In this document: piece after piece, positions 8,756 through 14,865 of the stretch
Numbering within the stretch: the stretch's first letter is position 1
Layout of the letters: the number at the start of each line of letters is the position of its first letter
NCBI GenBank assembly: GCA_005223375.1
Contig: RXOD01005299.1
Location: forward strand, 1 to 14,865
DNA: 14,865 nucleotides
From: Amoebophrya sp. AT5.2
Taxonomy: Eukaryota > Sar > Dinophyceae > Syndiniales > Amoebophryaceae
Direction: 5' to 3'
Notes under the pieces: model-generated
Seen by the model: the letters and a program-made list of their open reading frames with translations, nothing else
Database searches by the model: none
Told to the model about the DNA's origin: nothing
Made by a program: the position numbers and the translations under genes

Positions 8756-9137
8756 TTTTGCGCACTCGTCTTACTGCGGCTCATTTTCGGTAGCGTGGAG
8801 CTTGCTGCGACCTTGCCAATCCGTCGCGCGAGGACCACAGTGACAGAAGTTCTTGGCCGCCTGTGTTGTATTGTATTCCGTCTCATATTTCGTGTTCTAT
8901 TTTGTCCCAGATTTAGGGTCGCATTGTGCTCCGTTGTTACACCTGCTAGGGAGGATAGGACGCAAGCACTGCAAAGCGACAGCCGCTGGAGGCGCGAAGA
9001 ATGTTCTGCGTGGTCTCGTATTTTGTCTTGTGTTTCGCCTTGACCGTGGTGGAGCCGGAACACAAAAACGGGTCAAAAAACGGATGCCGCCAAAAATGGG
9101 TTTTTCACCCCTCTAACTGCAAGCGGGAGTGCTGCAG

Positions 9138-10156
9138 AAACTCGGCATCGGAACTTCGACGAAAATCATTGTGGGCGAAGACCTTTTGAGCTTTAACTGG
9201 CCCGCACTTTTGCGGCTCGCGGACGTAAAGGCGTTTCGGGAAGTCCTCGCAAAACCTTTGCAGGAACAGGGGTCAACGAGGGTTGCTGGTGGCGGGCCAA
9301 CAGTTGTTTCCACCACTGCGGCAAGAAAACAAGAAGCAACTCTGCTGGGGTTCAAGTCGGAGGCGTTTGCCTTCAGTCGTCATGTGGACCTGGTCTGCAA
9401 GGCTTTTCCACACATGAAGCTGATCTTCGTTGTTCGGGAACCGATCGAGTGGCTGCAGTCCGTTTTTAACTATCGGGTGCACCTCCGGTGTGCGCGGGAG
9501 GGCGTCGGCTCCCCCGGTTGCCAGGACAACGTGCAGCACTCCTTTCTGGAGATCGCGCGGGGTGATCGGGAGTTTGAAGACTGCGGCCGGAGGTTTGGGC
9601 GGTATAGCGAGGTTCTCCGGAACGTGTTCGCGAGCTGTGGGAGGGCACGGGTGCTGGTGCTGGAGTTCGAATTTTTGAAACGGGACGCAACCGCTTTTTT
9701 CAGGCGCATTGGACGGTTTCTGTTCGACGGAACTGCGGGGGGTGGCGACTGGCAGCAGAGCACGCGGAAGGGGGACGGGACACGGCAGGACCACGGAGGT
9801 GGGCAGGTAAAGGAAGGCGGTGCACAACACGCAGAGCAGAACTTGCTGGTCTCGCGCAACGAGGCGGACAAACTATCCTACAACTACGTGGTCAAAAACG
9901 TCTTGTGTGACGACAGAGCCTTGCAGAGTGATTACGAGGAAGACGCTGAGATTTTTCGGCTGCTGCGAGAGTATTACGCGGACGAGTACGGACGGATAGG
10001 TCAGATTCTGATGGAAGACCAAGGCTTTGTGTCGGAAAAGATGCAAATGGGGGCGCAGCGGTCACGGGCCGCGTGCCAGTCATTCTGGGCGGTCAACACG
10101 AACAGCAGCGAGTTAGCCGTATCGGAAAAGAGGTCGTGGGAGCAGGAGGATACCAG
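9138..10156 (+). CDS. Sulfotransferase, exon 2 (C-terminal half of the catalytic domain)
   Basis: The frame reads KLGIGTSTKIIVGEDLLSF, then a helix region and SRHVDLVCKAFPHMKLIFVV followed by REPIEWLQSVFNYRV. The last part (9429-9476) matches the 3'-phosphate-binding motif of PAPS sulfotransferases, with the Arg at 9435 and the Ser at 9459 in the usual R-x7-S spacing. Further on, GRYSEVLRNVFASCGRARVLVLEFEFL (split by short turns) and FFRRIGRFLFDG correspond to the family's Y..L..W and E.L......L..I..FLG segments. The exon ends at a very good donor, ATACCAG|GTGAGC (10156/10157), so the in-frame TGA at 10158 is intronic. Joined to exon 1 in phase 0, the protein would be about 1,445 residues, or about 1,324 if 5975-6337 is also removed. 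Confidence 0.75.
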
Positions 10157-10273
10157 GTGAGCAAGGACGCACATTCATCAGAGAAGGGAAGCGCTTTATC
10201 GTACCAGAGCACTGCAACTGCTGTTTGGCTTCGCTTTTTGCAGATTGATTGATATGTCCATTTTGGTTTTCAG
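10157..10273 (+). other. GT-AG intron 2 of the sulfotransferase gene
   Basis: Donor CAG|GTGAGC and acceptor ATTTTGGTTTTCAG|G at 10273 are both close to consensus. The intron is 117 nt with a T-rich 3' tract. The next exon continues in frame for 23 codons to a stop. Confidence 0.6.
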
Positions 10274-10346
10274 GGTCAGCTCAGGATGCCGCCTCAGAAT
10301 GTTCGAAATGCTGCCGGAAGAAGAAAACTTGAAATGTGGTTTGTAA
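10274..10346 (+). CDS. Sulfotransferase, terminal exon
   Basis: After splicing, AG+G restores an Arg codon and the tail reads VSSGCRLRMFEMLPEEENLK then CGL, stopping at TAA 10344-10346. The exon is too short to judge by composition. Support comes from the two good splice sites and matching phase. If the intron is not used, the protein ends at TGA 10158-10160 with little change. Confidence 0.5.
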
Positions 10347-10848
10347 TGCTGTATGCTCCTCCTGTGTTTCTGCAAATTGGCCGTGTCCTATATCCTTCGG
10401 CAATTGATGTCAGGCGCTGGCACTACTCGATCTTGCTTTTGCTACTGCGGTTTCTCGCCGACGTGCGACTACTTCTTGATGGCCAATGTGAGATGCCGTC
10501 CAGGTCAGAGCACTCGATGCAAAAGTAGCTCGTGCACGACTGCCAGGCAAATGAAGACTTACTTAGTGCGTGGCTGACATGTCCACATCGGGGCGCCAAA
10601 AACGAATAGGGCTGTCATAGTACATTCGCAGTGTAGGTGTAGCTCCTGGAAGTAGGTACATCACCACATTTTTCCCCATTCCGCGATGAGTCTTTACGAA
10701 CCATTCTTTCTGTCACAGCTTACCATGTCGGACGAAGTAGCATCATGTAAATGAACGATGACGCAAAGAACAATGAAGTCGCTCGCCCTTGCACGTTTCC
10801 CTCGCGGCTCTACTTCGTAAAAACCGCGATACATACGCACCCCCCAAC
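10347..10848. other. Intergenic spacer before the coiled-coil gene
   Basis: This 502-base AT-richer stretch has only short ORFs rich in Cys/Leu/Phe. I see no RNA gene, repeat or recognisable promoter element. The CCCCCCAAC directly before ATG 10849 gives a usable eukaryotic initiation context. Confidence 0.5.
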
Positions 10849-13800
10849 ATGCTGAACAAGTTCTTCGGCGCCGAGGAGGGCGCCTCCAACGAGGAAATCC
10901 TCCAGAATCTGCTGGAGCAGAAGGAGAGCGAAAACAAGGAGATGAAGAAGCGGGTGCAAGCGCTCACGGATTCCCTCCATCGCGACGCGCCGGATTCCGC
11001 ATCCGAGAATCACGCTCTCAGGTATTGCTACTTCTTCCGATTCAGTCATTGGTTTCCTATGGTAAGCTTAATGGGAGTTTCATCTTTTACGGAAGGTGGG
11101 TGCCTAGGCTACGGTAACGGTGTAAAAAAGTATTCGTGCTGCTCGGTTATCCAATGTGGAAGTCGACACCAACATCTGCATCTACGTGAACCGAGGATCA
11201 ATTCGAGACTCGGACTCGCACCACCACACATCATCAGGGAAGCGTTGACGCAGGCGCAGCAGGAGCTTTCACTGATTGTGATGAATGGTTCGACGTCCAC
11301 GCACGACAGTGAGGAATCTGCAAGGCAGGTGCAGCACTGGAGGGAAAGGTGGGAGGCCAAGGAGGCGGAAGTACTAAAATAGATACAACTAGTACGTTCT
11401 TACGTTTACGTACAAGTGTTTGTTTGTTGGGTCAGGAGGTGTGCCTTTCTTTGGTAAAAGTGCAGGTGGTTCTTGTATACCTCCTAGTACACATCAACCT
11501 GCTATTTTTCGTGGCTTCCGCAAAAGCTTTAATAAGGTTACTTAAGGTTGCAGAAAGACAAAGAACTTGTGGATGTTTGAGTTCGACGAACTATGCAACA
11601 CAGAGCGTCCAGCTCCTGGCGGAACGCGACGGGCTCAGCTTGGAGGTGGATCGTTTACGCGACGAGAACGCCGCCCTGCAGGTTCGCGAGCAATCTGCAC
11701 TGGAGCGCATCGCTGCATTGGAGCGCGAGCTCGCGGCCGCCGCTTCCCGCGCCGACCTGGGTGGAGCGCCATCCGCCCCCGGCGGCCGGTCCGACCTGGA
11801 CGCGCAGCTGAAGGCGCTTGAAGGCCGCTGCGCGGAGCTCGAGGACGAAAACGCCGCGTTGCGGGAACGCAAACAGACCGCTCCTGCTCTAGCGGCAGTA
11901 GTAGAGCCACCGCATCTCAAAGATGACGATTCCGCCGCCGAAACCACGGACCCGCTGGAGGCGCACTTCGCCGAGCATCTGAACACGGACAGGAAAAGCG
12001 CGGACGAGGTGACGAAGGAAAAAATCGAGACTTTGGAGGTGCAGTTGGACATCCGATCCGCCGAAGCGGACGAGCTGCGCGCCACCGTGGCTGCCTGGCT
12101 CGACCAGAAACGCGAGTACGAGAACGAGGTTTCCGCCCTGCGCGCCAAGCTGCACGGCGACGGCGCGGGAGTGCGGGAGGCGCAGAATTTGCGGGACAAC
12201 ATCGAGATGCTCGAGATCGAAAACGGAAACTTGAACCGCGAAAACTCGGAGCTGAGGGAGAAGGTGGCCGCAGCTGCTGGAGGGGCTCCCGCCGCGGCTG
12301 CACCTGTAGTACCCAGCGTGGAGCTGATGATCGCGCCGAGGCCCGCCGCGCGTCCGCCGATACCGGAGTCGGCGGGACCCGACGAACTGCGCGAGGAACT
12401 AGAGGAGCTCCAGGAAATGCTCGAGGTGGAACAGCGCGCCAACGATCGCCTCCGCAAGGAGCTGGACGAGTTGCGTGTCGTTGCAGCTTCGAAGGCGGCG
12501 TCTGCAGTTGTTTCACCGGTTGCCGCCGCGGTGGAGGCTGCTACATCTTCGAGTAGCGTTGTTTCTTCGTTCGCACAAGACATGGAAATGCAGAAATTGC
12601 GGTCTGACCTGGCGGAAGAGAAGAAAAAAACCAGCGAGCTGACACGGCAACTTGGACTCCTCGAAGACGAAGTGGAACGCCGTGCACAGGAGGTGCGCGA
12701 GCTTTCCAAGGCAACAGTGGGCTCGCCCTCGAACTCGAAGCAAGAAGCGGCTGGGGCTCCAGTCCCGCGGGTCTCTGACGGTTGGGGCGACGACGCGTGG
12801 ACCGACGACGACGACGTGGGCGGTGCCTCTTGGCCAGCTCCGTCTGATGGTGGTAGCAAAGAGGGCGCCGCGACAGGGGCGACCTCCGTACAACCTGCTG
12901 CAACAGTGGTGAGCATGGCGGACCAGGATTGCGGGTGGGACGACGAAGACGATGCGCTGCCCGGAATCGTCCCGCCACCGGGACCGACATCGGCCGCAGC
13001 ATCTGCTAAACCAAAGTCTCGTGACATGCCCGTTGCAGCCGAAAACCTCCCCGGAGTTGCGGTCGCCGGAGACGACGGCTGGGGTGATGAGGACTTGTTC
13101 GCGGACGACAGCGCTCCTCCTGGGTCGAAGCAGATGAGCCACTGCTCCAACGCAGCGAAAATAAAGTCCAAGTCAAAGGATGAACTTCTTTCGGTAGCGG
13201 TGCCCGGAGGACAGTCACTGCAGGAATTCAGCATTGCCTCGCCCGAGGAAGGCAACACGCCCATGGCTGCGGACGGCACGGCCATGGTCCGGATGGAGGT
13301 CGTGGAACAACTCCGCCTCGAGCTGGAGGAGCAGCGCCGGTTGGTTTCGCATCTGAATGCGCAGCTGGAGGCAAAAGTGCGGGCACAGGTAAAGATGGAG
13401 ATGGATGGACTTTCAACGAGAACATGTGTCGTGACCAGACTTAATACTGATTGGTGATTCAGTTTACTGACAAATTTGACCACTTGTACTGCCTTAATAC
13501 GTGCTCGTGCTTGGGCTACCTCTGGGGGCCGTTCTGTATGCACAACCCGTTCCACAACTGCAACAAACACATGGTCAGAGCCAGCAAGAATCCGAGCTCG
13601 CCGGCGGCATCGAGCGTGAAAACGCAGAGCTTGTTGAGCAGAACCGGCACCTGACCGCGAACATGGACAGTCTAGCCACCCAGTTCGAGGCGGTGCAGGC
13701 AGCGAAGGAACAACTCGAAGCACAGGTCCAGGCCTTGTCGCAGCAGATCGCGTCGCTGGAGAGAGAAAAAGAGGAGTTGAAGGTCGAAGTGGCGACGGCC

Positions 13801-14865
13801 TCGCAGAACGTCAGCATGATGTCGGAATCGAGCCCCGTAGCGGACCTCACACAAGAGAAAGACAGGTTGGCTACCGCCATCGCCCGTATCACCGAAGAGC
13901 TGGCGGAGAAGGAGACCGAGAAAAGCGCGATTTTGGTGCGAGAGGCAGAGGTTGGAAAACAACTCGATGAAACCAAGCTGGTACTTCAATTTTCAATTCT
14001 TCAATTTTGAGTTCGTGTTGTTTCGTAGTCGTGTTGATGTGATTGTGCACCGTCGTCGCAGATCTTTATATTGAGTTCCGATATCAAAATCCGTACAGGC
14101 ACTGGTCTCGGCCGAGCAGGCACGGCAAGCACTTGATCAGCGTCTTCAGGCGGTCATGGAGCAATTTGCCGCAGTGCAGGCCGATGCGGAGCGCCTCCAG
14201 GCTGCAAATGTTGAATTGCAAGCGCAGGCCGATCGCGTCGCTGCGGCTCCCATCGCGCCGCCTGTGCCTGCAACCGCTCCGAGTGCGCCAGCAGGTTTGA
14301 ACAGCGAAGACGACGACGGATGGGCCTTTGGCGATGAAAGCGACGACGCGATCCTGACTGCTGTAGCGGCACCAGCTTCATCTGGGGAAAATCAGCCCGG
14401 CACGTCGTCCCAACAAGAATCAGAAAATGCCAAGAACAAGATGTCCGCCGAAGTCGACCGTTTGACTGCTGCGTGCAATCAGCTCACTGGCGACCGCACG
14501 CGGCTGGAAACCGAGAAGGGAGAACTCGAGCTGCGGCTGCAAGCAGTGGACGCCGAGCGGACTGGAGTGGCCGCTGCTGCGGAGCAGTGGCGGGCGAAAG
14601 CGGAGGAACTGCAGACGCAGGTTTCGCGACTACGCGAAGAATTGATGGAAGCGTCGAAAGAGTCCGAAGCGCGCAGCCGCGTCCTTGCGGCAGGTGCGGT
14701 AGATCCAGTTGTAGCGGTTGTACCGGAAGTGATGCCGACGCCTCCCGCACCCCCCGCTCCAGCAGCGGGTCGACACCCCGACGACGTGGACGGCTGGGGC
14801 GACGACGACTGCGGGTATCATCGGCGAAACGACGGCGGCGGGCATTTCGACGACGACAGTCCGAT
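10849..14865 (+). CDS. Long coiled-coil protein with repeated acidic DGWG tryptophan motifs (five exons, open at right edge)
   Basis: Exons are 10849-11021, 11238-11370, 11604-13388, 13579-13980 and 14099-14865, all joined in phase. The protein, ~1,086 residues so far, starts MLNKFFGAEEGASNEEILQN. It is mostly Glu/Leu/Ala/Arg heptads typical of coiled coil (for example LEVDRLRDENAALQVREQ). The coils are broken by Ala/Pro linkers and by five acidic Trp motifs: DGWGDDAW (12777-12800), DCGWDDEDD (12927-12953), DDGWGDED (13071-13094), DDDGWAFGDESDD (14309-14347) and DVDGWGDDD (14783-14809). Isolated Trp residues in acidic linkers are known ligands of the delta-COP mu-homology domain in Dsl1, ArfGAP1 and Scyl1. 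A vesicle tether or golgin role is therefore inferred, not shown. Other long coiled coils (centrosomal, cytoskeletal) remain possible. The frame from 14099 is still open at the window end. Confidence 0.7.
11022..11237 (+). other. Intron 1 of the coiled-coil gene (216 nt, stop-free, multiple of three)
   Basis: CTCAG|GTATTG to CATCAG|GGAAG. The intron is 72 codons long with no in-frame stop, so a retained form would still be translated. The in-frame sequence is Tyr/Phe/Ser/Cys-rich, lacks heptads and breaks the coiled coil. This argues for intron status. TCAGG occurs at both boundaries. Confidence 0.65.
11371..11603 (+). other. Intron 2 of the coiled-coil gene
   Basis: GCGGAA|GTACTA to GCAACACAG|AGCGTC, 233 nt, phase 0. 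In-frame TAG follows soon after the donor. The coiled coil resumes at SVQLLAERDGLSLEV. The interior is AT-rich with several GTAC/ACGT words. Confidence 0.65.
13389..13578 (+). other. Intron 3 of the coiled-coil gene
   Basis: GCACAG|GTAAAG to ATGGTCAG|AGCCAG, 190 nt, phase 0, with in-frame stops. Splicing joins KVRAQ to SQQESELAGG and keeps the heptad-rich character. Confidence 0.7.
13981..14098 (+). other. Intron 4 of the coiled-coil gene
   Basis: AAGCTG|GTACTT to CCGTACAG|GCACTG, 118 nt, phase 0. It begins with a small TTCAATTTTCAATTC-type direct repeat and has an in-frame TGA. Splicing joins DETKL to ALVSAEQARQALDQRL, continuing the coil in a frame that runs to the window end. Confidence 0.7.

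Larger units (their letters stand above)
8369..9061. repeat. 28-bp perfect inverted repeat: P-loop coding sequence and its antisense copy in the intron
   Basis: The left arm 8369-8396 (starts GTTCCGGCTCCACCACGG) is the exact reverse complement of the right arm 9034-9061 (ends GGTGGAGCCGGAAC), 28 of 28 bases. The left arm covers the end of exon 1, coding RSGSTT, and the start of the intron with every canonical donor candidate. The right arm lies ~75 nt upstream of exon 2. Pairing breaks at once on both sides. Confidence 0.9.
8386..9137 (+). other. Intron within the sulfotransferase P-loop region (boundaries ambiguous)
   Basis: The exon 1 frame reads GFARSGSTTVKANLH then TAA (8404), and sulfotransferase coding resumes at KLGIGTSTKIIVGEDL after ~9138, so an intron must lie between. 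Phase-compatible solutions are GT-AG 8386-9137 (ACG|GTCAAG to CTGCAG|AAA), GC-AG 8392-9137 (AAG|GCGAAC), or a non-canonical GT/GA cut at 8386-9128, which would give TTVLQKLG. The donor is the least consensus-like of all introns here. A branch-point-like CTAAC plus AG stands at 9113-9123, and a second similar TTCTAACCTCAG at 8460-8471. The intron contains the tRNA-like gene and one arm of a 28-bp inverted repeat. Confidence 0.65.

Noticed and set aside
8880..9041. Imperfect direct repeat GTCTC(A/G)TATTT(C/T)GT at 8880 and 9013
   Set aside because: Only about 21 of 29 bases match in T-rich intron sequence, which is too weak to call.
8369..9061. Inverted repeat as terminal repeats of an autonomous DNA transposon
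   Set aside because: There is no transposase coding sequence between the arms and no target-site duplication directly outside them. The left arm is conserved enzyme coding sequence.
8491..9063. 190-codon minus-strand frame that starts with the antisense P-loop repeat
   Set aside because: It is low-quality composition, and the resemblance to the + strand comes only from the inverted repeat. There is no protein domain.
11191..11232. T-arm-like ATTCGAGACTC followed by CACCACCA in intron 1 of the coiled-coil gene
   Set aside because: The flanking five-base stems do not pair, and no D-arm or box A is present upstream.
11591..13723. 710-codon open frame on the minus strand
   Set aside because: It is Ser/Ala/Arg-rich antisense shadow of the GC3-rich coiled-coil exon 3. 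It crosses intron 3 without regard to its splice sites and has no domain.
1..14865. Spliced-leader, CRISPR, prophage or insertion-sequence signatures
   Set aside because: A read-through of both strands found no convincing dinoflagellate spliced-leader string, spaced repeats, integrase or transposase motifs.

Overview
The window looks like nuclear DNA of a GC-rich protist. Large coding blocks with GC-rich third positions lie on the + strand only, broken by short GT-AG introns and separated by AT-richer spacers. There are no Shine-Dalgarno-led operons. The mix of a Golgi-type multidomain sulfotransferase with PAN/Apple modules and a long coiled-coil protein fits an alga-like or alveolate-like eukaryote. 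The exact lineage cannot be fixed from the sequence; a dinoflagellate or relative is possible, but I found no spliced-leader sequence or other diagnostic signature.

Layout, left to right. (1) Positions 1-421: the 3' end of a gene coding for a Gly/Ser/Met repeat, followed by an 86-nt intron and a short last exon. (2) Positions 422-1140: spacer. (3) Positions 1141-4339: coding blocks for membrane protein(s) of unknown family, at 1141-2694, 2951-~3113 and 3650-4339. They are probably exons of one gene, but the junctions are not certain. (4) Positions 4340-5139: spacer. (5) Positions 5140-10346: a large sulfotransferase gene. Its parts in order are a signal anchor, a 2OG-oxygenase-like segment, a Cys-rich module, two PAN/Apple-like modules, a discoidin-like beta-sandwich and a C-terminal sulfotransferase split inside its P-loop by a ~0.75-kb intron. 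That intron carries a tRNA-Gly-like gene with a hairpin-rich insertion in the anticodon loop, and an antisense copy of the P-loop coding sequence. (6) Positions 10347-10848: spacer. (7) Position 10849 to the window end: five exons of a long coiled-coil protein with five acidic 'DGWG' tryptophan motifs, open at the right edge.

Functionally, the sulfotransferase should act in the secretory pathway on glycans or glycoproteins. The coiled-coil protein resembles a tether or golgin, with Trp-acidic motifs of the kind that bind COPI delta-COP. This would place two neighbouring genes in Golgi biology, but that link is inference. The most unusual parts are the multidomain sulfotransferase, the interrupted tRNA-like gene nested in its intron, the 28-bp perfect inverted repeat spanning the splice-donor region, and two introns that are stop-free and a multiple of three in length.
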